Positions 1-12,292 are shown, numbered from the stretch's first letter. The stretch: DNA of 64,000 bases from JAGIBJ01 sp047604965 (GCA_047604965.1 JASGGQ010000001.1:1-64000); one strand, 5' to 3'. Notes: generated from the letters alone by a model not told the origin. Numbers and translations are program-made.

Positions 1-25
1 CAGGGCATCCGCGATCCACGCACAC

Positions 26-54
26 CCACGGCACCCCGCCGTGGAATCAATCAT
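26..54. repeat. 29-bp hairpin repeat, copy 1
   Basis: A 7-bp stem (CCACGGC / GCCGTGG) with a 5-nt loop is followed by AATCAATCAT. The same 29 bases recur at 6591-6619 with unrelated flanks. This copy lies just past the stop codon of the hydrolase-like gene that ends at 79. The rest of bases 1-78 holds no gene I can support. Confidence 0.75.
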
Positions 55-78
55 CCAGCGGTGCTGGGCCGGCGCCCG

Positions 79-1512
79 TTACTGCGTCGCGGGCGTCGTC
101 GCCGTCGCCCCGGCGTACCGGACGACCAGTGCCGTGCGGCCCGGCAACCGGAAGCTGCTCGATGCGCGCTGGTCATCGACGCTGGCGGTGCTGGCGAGGT
201 TGACGCCGACCTGGCCGTCCGGCAGCCCGACGCGCAGCGTTTGATCGCTGGGGTTGACGGCGACAAACCCGTTCGCGAAGAGCCGGGTGATCGCGGTGCC
301 GGTATCGCTCCGCGCCGCCAGCGGCGTCCCCAGGTTCACGCCGTAGCCGCGCCAGCCACGCCCCGGATATTCGCAGGTGTCGCCGACCGAATCGCCCGGC
401 TCGAAGGTCAGCAGCGCCGTCGCGGCGTTGAACGCCGCCGTGCGCACATGCCCCTTCCAGATCGCGTCGCCACGCCGCCACGCCGGCCGTTTGCGCGCCG
501 GATAGTCGGCATCGCCGCAGTTCGGAATGCGCCCAAACCGCTGCGTCGCGTTGGCGGTGAGGTTGACGCTGTCGGTCTTCTCCCATTGCAGCTTGACTTG
601 CTGGCCGTGCATCGCGTCGGCGTACGCCAGCAGCCGCCGGTACGACCAGGCGGTGTTGCCGGGGGCCGCGTAGTCGAGACCACGGTCGATTGCGCCGCCT
701 TCGATCAGCAGCTGATCGGCGATCTTCGCGATCTGCACGAGCGGCGCGTCGGAGCGCAGCACCGGAGCGTCGGCATACGGAAAATCGAGGTCGGTCCAGT
801 GCGCGTTGACGGTAAACGGCACGCCGTCGGGCAAGGCGTCGCGCAACTCGCTGACGAGCGCGACGAGGCCGGCACCCCACGACGCATCGTCGATCCCGGG
901 GTTCGGCGTGTACCACTGGGCGGGTCGCGTGAGGAGGTTGTCGAGCCACAGTCCCGTGTACCCGCAGGCGATCAGGTCCAGTGCGGCGCGCTGCCGCGGA
1001 TCGTGGCCGCAGCTCGCTTTGCCGTCGCCGCCGTACAGCCACCACCGGCGCGCCGCCGGCTGGCGGATGTCGAGCAGCGCCCAGCCGTCGACGTGGACCT
1101 GCTTTCCGTTTCTGCGTACCAGCCACCGTTTGGCTTCTTTGAGGCGTTTGGCGTTGCCGCCGTAGATCAGCACCCCGGTTGCGTTGACGTATGCGGAGAC
1201 CGGCGGCGCCTGCTCCCAGCCGCGCACGAACAGGCTCACGCGCGGATCGGAGTCGTAGGCCACGAGCGGGCTGACGCGGTTCGCGATCCAGCGCTGCGCG
1301 CTACTGAGGTGACGCTTCGCCGTGCGCGCCTTGGTCGTGAACGTGTAGCGGTCAAAGGTGCCGTCGACGCGGCGGCTCAGCGGTAGCGCGCTCCCGGCTG
1401 CTTGGAGCGCTTGGAGCTGCTGGCGGCGCGCGAGTCCGGTGCCAAACGCGGCGCCGGCGGCGACCGTCGCGACGGTCGCGCACACGATCACTAGCGTTGT
1501 CCCGAACCGCAT
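79..1512 (-). CDS. Exported glycoside-hydrolase-like (GHL15 / GH114-type barrel) protein
   Basis: A 477-residue protein whose function is inferred only from fold-level resemblance. The N-terminus is hydrophobic (about residues 4-25), suggesting a signal anchor and export. The middle carries GYTGLWLDN, recalling the strand-end Asp motif of GH114 and hypothetical glycosyl hydrolase families, plus NAHWTD and LLIEGGAID, as expected for a TIM-barrel hydrolase. The C-terminal part looks like a beta-sandwich. It is a clear paralogue of the gene at 32877-34232, sharing RRWWLYG.DGK, AWSYRRLL and EYPGRGW-type blocks. The ATG at 1512 was chosen because translation upstream is arginine-rich noise and the hydrophobic segment follows directly. 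It is divergent from the GH26-like gene. Substrate unknown. Confidence 0.6.
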   Translation of the reverse strand: MRFGTTLVIVCATVATVAAGAAFGTGLARRQQLQALQAAGSALPLSRRVDGTFDRYTFTTKARTAKRHLSSAQRWIANRVSPLVAYDSDPRVSLFVRGWEQAPPVSAYVNATGVLIYGGNAKRLKEAKRWLVRRNGKQVHVDGWALLDIRQPAARRWWLYGGDGKASCGHDPRQRAALDLIACGYTGLWLDNLLTRPAQWYTPNPGIDDASWGAGLVALVSELRDALPDGVPFTVNAHWTDLDFPYADAPVLRSDAPLVQIAKIADQLLIEGGAIDRGLDYAAPGNTAWSYRRLLAYADAMHGQQVKLQWEKTDSVNLTANATQRFGRIPNCGDADYPARKRPAWRRGDAIWKGHVRTAAFNAATALLTFEPGDSVGDTCEYPGRGWRGYGVNLGTPLAARSDTGTAITRLFANGFVAVNPSDQTLRVGLPDGQVGVNLASTASVDDQRASSSFRLPGRTALVVRYAGATATTPATQ

Positions 1513-1609
1513 CAGCAGGCGATGGTACCCAGCGGCTCGCAGAACGAGGGGCGCGCGGCCAATTGCAATGCGCTGGTAGGCCGGCTGCGGGCGCGATTGA
1601 ATACGCCGC

Positions 1610-2671
1610 GTGTCTGCCCGTCGCACCGCCTCCCGCCCCGACCTGCTGAGCCGCGCGGTGCGCCGTCGCGTTGCCGCCCTGCTGATGAGCGGTGTGAGCC
1701 TGCTGGTGCCGCATGCCGCGCACGGGGCGGCGTACCTGCCGCCGGACGGCAAGCGCTTTCACGGCGTCACCGGTGGCAGTTCGCCGACGAACCTCAAGCT
1801 GTTCGACGACCAAATCGGCTCGCACCCCGCGATCTTCGGGTTCTTCACGCAGTGGAACTCGCCCTACCAGTACATCTTCAACGCGGCGCAGAGCAGCCGC
1901 GCCCGCGTGATGCTGCACATCTCCACGACGCAGGGGTACGGCGCGTCGGAGCGGATCACGCCGAAGGGGATCGCGCAGGGTGGCGGCGACCGCTACTTGA
2001 TCGGGCTTGCGCGCGAGATCGCCGAACGCGACGTCATCACGTACGTGCGGTTCCTCGCGGAGATGAACCAAACCAACAATGCGTACTGCGCCTTCGATGC
2101 CTCCGGCCGCTTCCGGGGTGCGTCGCACAGCCAGGGCCAGTACAAGCAGGCGTTTCGTCGCGCGGCGCTGATTCTCCGTGGCGGCTCGATCGACGCGATC
2201 AACCGCAAGCTCAAACGGTTGGGGCTGCCGGCGGTGCAGGGCACGAGCGCCGATCTGCCGGTGACGAAGGTCGCGATGGCGTGGGTGCCGCAGGTCGCCG
2301 GCACGCCGAATATTGCTGCCAATAGCGCCCGCGCCTACTACCCCGGGCGCGCCTACGTCGACTGGGTGGGGACCGACTTCTACTCGGCCTTCCCGAACTT
2401 CAGCGGTCTGCGGCGCTTCTCCAGCGACTTCAACGGCATCCCCTTCATGTTCGGCGAATACGCTGCGTGGAAGTCCGACAGCGCGAGCTTCATCCACGCG
2501 CTCTTTGCCTTCATTCGCGGCGACCACGACGTGAAGATCGCGATGTACAACCAGGGCAATCTGCCGAACGGCCCGTTCAAACTCGTGCATTACCCAGCGT
2601 CGCGCACGGCTCTCAGGGGCGAACTGGCCAAGGGCGGCTGGGCGCAATACGCCCCCGAATACGCCAGCTAA
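1610..2671 (+). CDS. Secreted GH26-like (beta-mannanase-type) glycoside hydrolase
   Basis: A 353-residue protein with a signal peptide (hydrophobic segment ending near HAAHGA, residue about 41). RFLAEMNQ around residue 145 matches the position of the GH26 acid/base (usual form RxxHEMNG), and FGEYAAW near residue 280 carries a Glu suited to be the nucleophile. These two Glu motifs and the order of blocks are the basis of the call. It would cleave beta-mannan or a related glycan outside the cell. The start is GTG at 1610. It is divergent from the hydrolase-like gene at 79-1512 and convergent with clpB, with a long palindrome between. The family is a good guess; the substrate is not known. Confidence 0.6.
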   Translation: MSARRTASRPDLLSRAVRRRVAALLMSGVSLLVPHAAHGAAYLPPDGKRFHGVTGGSSPTNLKLFDDQIGSHPAIFGFFTQWNSPYQYIFNAAQSSRARVMLHISTTQGYGASERITPKGIAQGGGDRYLIGLAREIAERDVITYVRFLAEMNQTNNAYCAFDASGRFRGASHSQGQYKQAFRRAALILRGGSIDAINRKLKRLGLPAVQGTSADLPVTKVAMAWVPQVAGTPNIAANSARAYYPGRAYVDWVGTDFYSAFPNFSGLRRFSSDFNGIPFMFGEYAAWKSDSASFIHALFAFIRGDHDVKIAMYNQGNLPNGPFKLVHYPASRTALRGELAKGGWAQYAPEYAS

Positions 2672-2686
2672 CCGCCGGCCCGCCCC

Positions 2687-2736
2687 GCCGAGCGTCGAGA
2701 TTTGGCCCCTATAGGGGCCAAATCTCGACGCTCGGC
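2687..2736. repeat. 50-bp perfect palindrome, copy 1, at a convergent gene junction
   Basis: A perfect inverted repeat with no loop, centred on CCCCTATAGGGG between 2711 and 2712. It fills the space between the GH26-like gene (stop at 2671) and clpB (stop at 2759). A near-identical palindrome, extended to 54 bp, sits at 45312-45365 between another convergent pair. It can form a very strong hairpin in either transcript, so bidirectional termination is plausible, though neither side has a U tract. Confidence 0.85.
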
Positions 2737-2758
2737 CCCCTGATGTGGGGTGGGGCGC

Positions 2759-5311
<2,553 letters not shown>

Positions 5312-5380
5312 GGAAGCTCCTCAAGGTCGATGGTCGGGGCGGAGGTGGCTGCGGTCAAGCGCACACCACCGCCAAGCAAA

Positions 5381-5405
5381 AATCTATGCGCGAACGACTT
5401 AGATT
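5381..5405. promoter_or_regulatory. Candidate heat-shock operator/promoter dyad upstream of clpB
   Basis: AATCT-N15-AGATT lies 70 bp upstream of the clpB ATG. The dnaK upstream region has AATCT-N15-AGATC with exactly the same spacing at 12293-12317. Read toward the genes, both give TAGATTT, which could be a -10 box, so the pair may be promoter elements, an HspR operator, or both. No canonical HAIR site (CTTGAGT-N7-ACTCAAG) was seen upstream of either gene. Confidence 0.45.
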
Positions 5406-5607
5406 ATTGCTAGTCCCGGCGGTGATGTCAAATCGATGACGGGTGCTTGGCGTGGCCGGTTTCGGTACTCGCGTCGGCCGCTCGCAGGGTCATGGTGTCC
5501 CCCGGTCGCCACACAACGGCGGCGGGCCACGATACGGTTCGCAGTACTCCGCCTTGCACCGCGCGCGTGATGCCCGAGCTTCGTGTGCGGTGGTGCCGTT
5601 GTCAGCC

Positions 5608-6552
5608 GTGTTTCGCAGCCAGCTCGCTTTCAGAACTTTGTTGCGCCGCGTGCGGCGCGCGCCAGATGGCGCGACGATCGTGTCGGTTTTGGCGCTCTTC
5701 TTCGCGCTCTCCGGCAGCGTGGTGGCGGCGACGAAGATTGCGCGCGCCAGCATCGGCAGCGCGGAGATCAAGAACGGTTCAATCAAAGGGGTCGACATCG
5801 GCGACGATGTGCTCAACGGCCGGCAGATCAACGAACAGGCACTCGGGGTCGTGTCGCGGGCTGCTGCGGCGGGCAGTGCGACCGTCGCGCAGGTCGCCGG
5901 AGAAGCACAGCACGCTGCGACCGCGACTCGCGCTGACACGGCCGATCTCGCGGCCAAGGCGAGCAGTGCCGACCGTGCCACCAGCGCGACGCGCGCCGAC
6001 CGTGCGACGAATGCCGACCGTGCGACGAATGCCGACCGTGCGACGAATGCCGACCGCGCGACGAATGCCGACCGTGCGCGCGACGCGATGACGGTCGGTG
6101 GGCACGGCGCCGAGGAGTTTGTCGCTGCCAGCGATGTCTTTCCTGTGGCCGTCAAACTCGGCGAAGGCGAGCAGCGCACGCTGGTCGAACGTGACGGCTT
6201 GCGTGTCGTCGCCGCGTGCCAACGCGCCGTCGCCGGCGCCGACGTGTTCTCGGTGAGCTTTGCCTCCGAGGATGACGGAGCATCGTTTTCGGGGCCGGCC
6301 AACGAGCTTGATGGTTCGACCGGCAACGGGCTGGGGCCGGACACGCCGGACTGGCGTCGTGTCGCACTGCTCGTCAGCGCCAGCACCGGCACGAGCGTCG
6401 TTCGCACTTCATCGACGGCGATCTCCGGCACGAGTGCGAACGGCACCTCGATCTTTGTCGGCGCCGGCGGCTCCGCGCGCATCGCCTTCAACATGTACGG
6501 GGCGGTGTGCGCATTTTCGGCGCCGGTGATGGTGTCGCGGCTCGCGCCGTAG
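5608..6552 (+). CDS. Exported protein with ADRATN hexapeptide repeats
   Basis: About 314 residues, function unknown. After a basic N-terminus comes a hydrophobic segment ending ALSGSVVAATK, a signal or anchor I associate with a secreted family of Thermoleophilia; next is a polar block (IKNGSIKGVDIGDD) and then a low-complexity stretch of A-D-R-A-T-N units. The C-terminal 150 residues look like a compact beta domain. The repeats may form an extended stalk carrying that domain outside the membrane (inference). The start is uncertain: GTG at 5590, 5593 or 5608 are all possible, and an ATG-like opening at 5443 yields an atypical leader. The four 18-bp DNA units at 6001-6072 show recent tandem duplication. 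Confidence 0.6.
   Translation: MFRSQLAFRTLLRRVRRAPDGATIVSVLALFFALSGSVVAATKIARASIGSAEIKNGSIKGVDIGDDVLNGRQINEQALGVVSRAAAAGSATVAQVAGEAQHAATATRADTADLAAKASSADRATSATRADRATNADRATNADRATNADRATNADRARDAMTVGGHGAEEFVAASDVFPVAVKLGEGEQRTLVERDGLRVVAACQRAVAGADVFSVSFASEDDGASFSGPANELDGSTGNGLGPDTPDWRRVALLVSASTGTSVVRTSSTAISGTSANGTSIFVGAGGSARIAFNMYGAVCAFSAPVMVSRLAP
6001..6072 (+). repeat. Tandem repeat, four 18-bp units in coding sequence
   Basis: Four consecutive 18-bp units (CGTGCGACGAATGCCGAC, the last with one change) encode R-A-T-N-A-D repeats inside the exported repeat protein. The near-identity of the units at DNA level suggests recent expansion and possible length variation between strains. Confidence 0.85.
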
Positions 6553-6590
6553 GCGATCACCTCGATCAGTGATTCTGCGGTCGCGTCTGT

Positions 6591-6619
6591 CCACGGCACC
6601 CCGCCGTGGAATCAATCAT
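6591..6619. repeat. 29-bp hairpin repeat, copy 2
   Basis: Identical to bases 26-54: a 7-bp stem around a 5-nt loop followed by AATCAATCAT. It lies between the stop of the exported repeat protein (6552) and the GTG start of the NUDIX gene (6633), ending 13 bp before that start. Confidence 0.75.
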
Positions 6620-6632
6620 TTAGGCTGGCGCG

Positions 6633-7109
6633 GTGCCGCGCAGGTCAAGTGCAGGGCTGCTCCCCTTCCGCTCCGGCCCCGATGGGCTCGAAGTGCTGAT
6701 CGCGCATATGGGCGGCCCGTTCTGGGCGCGCAAGGATGCCGGCGCGTGGTCGGTCATCAAGGGTGAACATGAACTGGGCGACGATCCGGTGGCAGCGGCG
6801 CGCCGCGAATGGGCGGAGGAGACCGGCACGCCCGCACCCGATGGCGCGCTGATCGCGCTCGGCGAGGTGCGGCAGAAGAGCGGCAAGCGCGTCAGCGCAT
6901 GGGCCGTCGAGGCGCCGCTGCTCGACCCGGCCGGCTTCGTCAGCAACACCTTCGAGCTGGAGTGGCCGCCGCGTTCCGGCCGGCTCCAGCAGTTCCCGGA
7001 GATCGACCGCGCCGAATGGATGACGCTCGATGTCGCCGCCCACCGGCTGGTCGATGCGCAGCGTCCGCTGCTCGCTGCCTTGACCGACGCGCTCGGGATC
7101 CACTCATGA
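6633..7109 (+). CDS. NUDIX hydrolase
   Basis: A 158-residue single-domain NUDIX protein that would hydrolyse a nucleoside diphosphate linked to another group; the substrate cannot be read from sequence. The Nudix box runs about residues 44-66 (GEHELGDDPVAAARREWAEE followed by TG). The REWAEETG core is intact, while the first Glu of the consensus is Asp. The PFWARKDAGAWSVIKGE segment is characteristic of a small-NUDIX subgroup often annotated as a predicted NTP pyrophosphohydrolase. The start is GTG at 6633. It is the only gene in its orientation here; the 29-bp repeat immediately upstream could influence its expression. Confidence 0.85.
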   Translation: MPRRSSAGLLPFRSGPDGLEVLIAHMGGPFWARKDAGAWSVIKGEHELGDDPVAAARREWAEETGTPAPDGALIALGEVRQKSGKRVSAWAVEAPLLDPAGFVSNTFELEWPPRSGRLQQFPEIDRAEWMTLDVAAHRLVDAQRPLLAALTDALGIHS

Positions 7110-7179
7110 GTTCGCTGCGCTGAGCGGCGGTGTGTTGGTTGCGCCGGCCGTGCCAGCCCGGCGCGATTGAGGCGTCGGC

Positions 7180-7884
7180 TTAGTTGTAGGCTGAGCGGGC
7201 GCGGGCGAGCTGCACGTCGAGGCGTTGGCGGGCGGTGAACTCCAGCGGCAGTTTGGTGCCCATTGCGCGTGCCGCGACGTGTGCTGGGTGAAGGCCGAGC
7301 TCGGCGGCGCGGAGGGCGACCAGTTCCAGCAGGATCGCGGCGACTTCGTGTGCGCAAACCCAGCGCAGATCGAGCCGGTCGCCAAGTTCGCGGGCCGGCA
7401 TCAGCACGCCGGCGCCGTACTCGATTGCGCCGGCCTCCGGGTGGTCGCGGACGGCGAGCAGCATCGTTTCGGTGGAGGGGCTGACGATCACGTCGACTGG
7501 GCGCCCGGCTTCCTGTGCGGCGGCGGCGACGAGCGCGGTCGCGACTGCCGGGTGGCCGGCGCCGCTCCGGCACACGTAGTCGGGGCGCAGATCGCGCAGG
7601 CGCGTGTCGAGTGGTCGGGCGGCGGCGGTGTCGAGGCCCAGGCAAACGTGCCGGTGGAGTGCCGCGAGCTGCGCCGAGGGTGAGCGTTCGCCGAGGGCGG
7701 CGAGTGCCGCGGCGCGTCTGGCGATCCATTCCCGGAGGCGATCACTTCGAATCGCACGTTCGTCGTCCGGTGTTGCCATCGAGCGGCCGATCTCCTCTGA
7801 GAACGCGAGCAGCAGCGGCGCAAGGTCTGGCTCTCCGGAGGTGACGAGATCAGTGAATGAGCGGGACACCATGGCGCGCACCAT
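7180..7884 (-). CDS. Hypothetical protein
   Basis: A 234-residue protein, not recognised. It is rich in Ala, Arg and Leu, mostly helical in appearance, with no signal peptide or membrane segment. A central block (YVCRSGAGHPAVATALVAAA, then GRPVDVIVSP) is vaguely like the Cys-containing core of SirB1-type transglutaminase-like proteins, but the match is too weak to name it. It lies 107 bp downstream of hspR on the same strand and could be read through from the dnaK operon. ATGs at 7884 and 7872 are both usable. Confidence 0.55.
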   Translation of the reverse strand: MVRAMVSRSFTDLVTSGEPDLAPLLLAFSEEIGRSMATPDDERAIRSDRLREWIARRAAALAALGERSPSAQLAALHRHVCLGLDTAAARPLDTRLRDLRPDYVCRSGAGHPAVATALVAAAAQEAGRPVDVIVSPSTETMLLAVRDHPEAGAIEYGAGVLMPARELGDRLDLRWVCAHEVAAILLELVALRAAELGLHPAHVAARAMGTKLPLEFTARQRLDVQLARARSAYN

Positions 7885-7991
7885 ATCCGACTTTCACAGT
7901 CGGGTATGGGGGTCTGCGTGGCAGCACCGCGATTTGCGGGCCGAGGTGCGGTGCTCGCGTCGCGAGCGTCAAGCGACCGCGACCAGCCTGC

Positions 7992-8439
7992 TCAGCGTGG
8001 GGCCGGGGGCTGCCAGCGGACGATCGCGGTGCGCTGGGCGTCGCGCAGACGCTGCACCTCAGCCTCCAGCTCCAGGCGGCGCCGCTCGACGGCGGTGTAT
8101 CGGCGCTCGAGCTGCTCGAGCCGCTCCTCCAGCGCCAGCACCCGCTCGACGCCCGCGAGATTGAGACCGAGCGACGCCGTCATCTCCTGGATGCGCCGCA
8201 GCCGCTCCACATCGTCCTGCGAATACAGGCGCGTGCCACGCGGCGAGCGCTGCGGTGCGATCAACCCGCGCTGCTCGTACATCCGCAACGTCTGCGGATG
8301 CATGTCCGCCAACTCTGCGGCGACCGAGATCATGAATACGCCCCGGCTGCTGCTGACCTCGATCCGCGTCGTGCGCAGGTCGTCGCGCCGCCGCGCCTCG
8401 CTGCCGGACGGCCCGCCGGTAAAGCCGGTCGCATCCTGC

Positions 8440-8447
<8 letters not shown>
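7992..8447 (-). CDS. hspR: Heat-shock repressor HspR (MerR family)
   Basis: A 151-residue MerR-type regulator. The helix-turn-helix contains the HspR hallmark MHPQTLRMYEQRGLI, with the wing RGTRLYSQDD behind it. A long helix with heptad-like Leu and Glu (ERVLALEERLEQLERRY) would dimerise. In actinobacteria HspR represses the dnaK operon and clpB, with DnaK as co-repressor. Here it is the last gene of dnaK-grpE-dnaJ-hspR. The ATG at 8447 overlaps the dnaJ stop by 8 bp, so translation is probably coupled. The N-terminal 35 residues before the HTH are longer and more polar than usual. Confidence 0.93.
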
Positions 8448-9555
<1,108 letters not shown>

Positions 9556-9612
9556 CGTTCGTTCTGCTCGTCTCTTCGTCGTATCCGGTGAGGGTGTGCT
9601 GTGGCAGTGGGG

Positions 9613-10239
9613 TTATTCGGTGACGACCACCCGCGCCGGGCGGATGATCTCCTCGCCGGCCGCGTAGCCGGCCTGGTAGACGGGACTGCAAATCCCGCTT
9701 GCTTCGCCGTCGCCGGCCGGCCGCTTGGCCATCGCTTCGTGGCGCACCGGATCAAACGGTTCGCCGGCCGGATCAAAGCGCTCCACGCCGCCGCGCCCCA
9801 GCGAGGCGATCAACTCGTCGTGCAACTGGCGCAGCGCATCGAGCAGCCGGCCGGCATGCTCGCCCGAGTCGGCGGCGGCGGCCTCCAGCGCCGCCGTCTC
9901 ATGCTCCAGCGCCCGCTCGGCGTTGTCGATCGCCGGCAGTAGCTCGCGCGCCAGCTCCACGCTGCCCCGCACGCGCGCCGCCGCGAGGTCGCGCTGCGCG
10001 CGCTTGCGATAGTTGTCGAAGTCGGCGCGGGTGCGCTGCGCGAGCGCGAGCAGCTCGCCGGCCTGCGCGGCGAGCCGGCGGATCTCCTCGTCGCTCTTGC
10101 CCTCCAGCGGATCGTTGGCCGGTTCGTCGACTGCCACCGCACCGTGCGGCGCGGTGGCGGCGTCGGATGCCGTATCGGTGGCGCTGGAGTGGGCCGGCGC
10201 GTCGGCGCAGGCTCTAGTCGTCTCAGGCTCAGTGCTCAT
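9613..10239 (-). CDS. grpE: Nucleotide exchange factor GrpE
   Basis: A 208-residue GrpE with an acidic disordered N-terminus (residues 1-50), a long dimerising helix (AAQAGELLALAQRTRADFDN, then YRKRAQRD) and the C-terminal beta domain with HEAMAKRPA and GYAAGEEIIRPARVVV. It releases ADP from DnaK. It follows dnaK by 30 bp; AAGGAG precedes the ATG. The cycle ends in VVTE as in many actinobacterial GrpE proteins. Confidence 0.95.
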   Translation of the reverse strand: MSTEPETTRACADAPAHSSATDTASDAATAPHGAVAVDEPANDPLEGKSDEEIRRLAAQAGELLALAQRTRADFDNYRKRAQRDLAAARVRGSVELARELLPAIDNAERALEHETAALEAAAADSGEHAGRLLDALRQLHDELIASLGRGGVERFDPAGEPFDPVRHEAMAKRPAGDGEASGICSPVYQAGYAAGEEIIRPARVVVTE

Positions 10240-10269
10240 CAGCTTCTCCTTGAGGCAGCGAGCCGTCTG

Positions 10270-12177
10270 CTACTTGCCTTCGTCGACGATCTCCGCGTCG
10301 ACGACCTCGTCGTCGCCAGATGCCTCGCCACCGACCGGCGCCTGCTCTCCTCCGGCCTGCTGGGCGGCGGCCTCCTGCGCCTTGGCGTAGAGCTTCTCGC
10401 TGATCGAGTGCTGGCGGGTTTGTAGCGCCTCCAGCTTGCTCTTGATCTCCTCGACCGATTCGCCCTTGATCGCTTCGCGTACGTCGGCGACGAGCTGTGT
10501 GATGTCGGCCTTGTCGGAATCGTCGAGCTGTTCGGCGAGATCGGTCAGCTGCTTCTCCGCCTGATACGCGACCTGCTCGGCTTCGTTGCGCGCCTCGGCG
10601 AGTTCGCGCAGGCGCTTGTCCTCGTCGGCATGCGCTTCGGCATCGGAGACCATCTTCTTGATCTCGTCGTCGCTGAGGCCGCCGCCGGCTTTGATCTCGA
10701 TCTTCTGCTCAACGCCGGTCCCGAGATCCTTCGCGGACACGTTCAGGATGCCGTTGGCGTCGATGTCGAAGGTCACCTCGATTTGCGGGATGCCGCGCGG
10801 CGCTGCCGGGATGCCGGTCAGCTGGAACTTGCCGAGCGACTTGTTGTACGTCGCCATCTCGCGCTCACCCTGAAGCACGTGAATCTCCACCGACGGCTGG
10901 TTGTCTTCGGCGGTGGAGAAGGTCTCGCTCTTGCGGGTTGGGATCGTCGTGTTGCGCTCGATCAGCCGCGTCATCACGCCGCCCTTGGTTTCGATCCCGA
11001 GCGTCAGCGGGGTGACGTCGAGCAGCAGCACATCGGTGACTTCCTTGGAGATCACGCCGGCCTGGATCGCCGCGCCGATCGCGACGACCTCATCGGGGTT
11101 GACGCCACGGTGCGGCTCCTTGCCGGTGAGCGCCTTGACCTTCTCCTGCACCGCCGGCATGCGGGTCATGCCGCCGACGAGCACGACGTGATCGATGTTC
11201 GCGGCCCCCTTGGCCTTCGCGTCGTCGAGTGCGCGCTTGACCGGATGCACGAGGCGGTCGAGCAGCTCGCCGACGAGTTCGGTCAGCTTCGCGCGAGTCA
11301 ACCGCACGTCGAGGTGCTTGGGGCCGGAGGCGTCGGCCGTCAGGTACGGCAGGTTGATCTGCGACTCCTGCGCGGAGGAAAGCTCGATCTTGGCCTTCTC
11401 GGCCGCTTCGTAGAGCCGCTGGAGCGCCATCGGATCTTGCGTGAGGTCAACGCCGTGGTCGCGCTTGAACTCGCCCGCGAGCCAGTCGACGATCGCCTTG
11501 TCGAAGTTGTCGCCGCCGAGATGGTTGTCGCCGGCCGTCGACTTGACTTCAAAGACGCCGTCGGCGATCTCCAGGACCGACACATCGAAGGTGCCGCCGC
11601 CGAGGTCGAAGACGAGAATCGTCTGCTCGTCGTCTTTGCCGAGGCCGTACGCCAGCGAGGCGGCGGTCGGCTCGTTGATGATGCGCTTGACCTCAAGGCC
11701 GGCGATCTTGCCCGCGTCCTTGGTGGCCTGGCGCTGATCGTCGTTGAAGTACGCAGGCACGGTGATGACCGCTGAATCGACGGTCTCGCCGAGGTAGGCC
11801 TCGGCGTCGGCCTTGAGCTTGGCGAGGGTCATCGCGCTGATCTCCGGCGGGCTGTACTGCTTGTCCTCGACGGAGATCCGCGCGTCGCCGTTGGGGCCGC
11901 TGACGACCTTGTACGGCACGATCGACTCCTCCTCATGTACCTCGGCCTCTTTGCGGCCCATGAAGCGCTTGACGGAGAAGATCGTGTTCGTCGGGTTCGT
12001 GACCGCCTGGCGCTTGGCGACGCTGCCGACCAGCCGCTCGCCGCTCTGCGTGAAGGCGACGACCGACGGCGTGGTGCGGCCACCCTCGGAGTTCTCGATG
12101 ACGACCGGTTCGCCGCCCTCGATGACCGCCATGCACGAGTTCGTTGTGCCGAGGTCGATGCCGATGGTCTTGCCCAT
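10270..12177 (-). CDS. dnaK: Chaperone DnaK (Hsp70)
   Basis: A 635-residue Hsp70 of normal length. The ATPase domain starts IGIDLGTTNSC and carries DLGGGTFDVSV and VLVGGMTRMP. The substrate-binding domain contains DVTPLTLGIETKGGVMT, followed by a helical lid and an acidic tail ending EIVDEGK. It is the first gene of the dnaK-grpE-dnaJ-hspR operon. The ATG at 12177 (MGKTIGIDLG) is preceded by GGGGA; an in-frame upstream ATG would add 18 residues foreign to the family. The leader is about 115 bp from the candidate operator at 12293-12317. Confidence 0.98.
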   Translation of the reverse strand: MGKTIGIDLGTTNSCMAVIEGGEPVVIENSEGGRTTPSVVAFTQSGERLVGSVAKRQAVTNPTNTIFSVKRFMGRKEAEVHEEESIVPYKVVSGPNGDARISVEDKQYSPPEISAMTLAKLKADAEAYLGETVDSAVITVPAYFNDDQRQATKDAGKIAGLEVKRIINEPTAASLAYGLGKDDEQTILVFDLGGGTFDVSVLEIADGVFEVKSTAGDNHLGGDNFDKAIVDWLAGEFKRDHGVDLTQDPMALQRLYEAAEKAKIELSSAQESQINLPYLTADASGPKHLDVRLTRAKLTELVGELLDRLVHPVKRALDDAKAKGAANIDHVVLVGGMTRMPAVQEKVKALTGKEPHRGVNPDEVVAIGAAIQAGVISKEVTDVLLLDVTPLTLGIETKGGVMTRLIERNTTIPTRKSETFSTAEDNQPSVEIHVLQGEREMATYNKSLGKFQLTGIPAAPRGIPQIEVTFDIDANGILNVSAKDLGTGVEQKIEIKAGGGLSDDEIKKMVSDAEAHADEDKRLRELAEARNEAEQVAYQAEKQLTDLAEQLDDSDKADITQLVADVREAIKGESVEEIKSKLEALQTRQHSISEKLYAKAQEAAAQQAGGEQAPVGGEASGDDEVVDAEIVDEGK

Positions 12178-12292
12178 GTGTGTCCCCTTCGAGCGAGGTT
12201 GGTGTGGTGATGTCGCCAGTGGCCCCAGCACAAGCCCCGCTGATCGACGGGGAGGTGCGCCCTGAGGAGAGATGCTGGCCGAAGACGACTGA

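Noticed and set aside
61..1386. Long open frame on the + strand opposite the hydrolase-like gene
   Set aside because: An antisense shadow caused by high GC; arginine-rich, no motifs, and the minus frame has clear family blocks. Similar long antisense frames opposite clpB, dnaK, ino1 and fadH were dismissed for the same reason.
2687..2736. Palindrome as the end of an insertion sequence
   Set aside because: No transposase gene, no flanking target duplication, and both copies are complete palindromes on their own.
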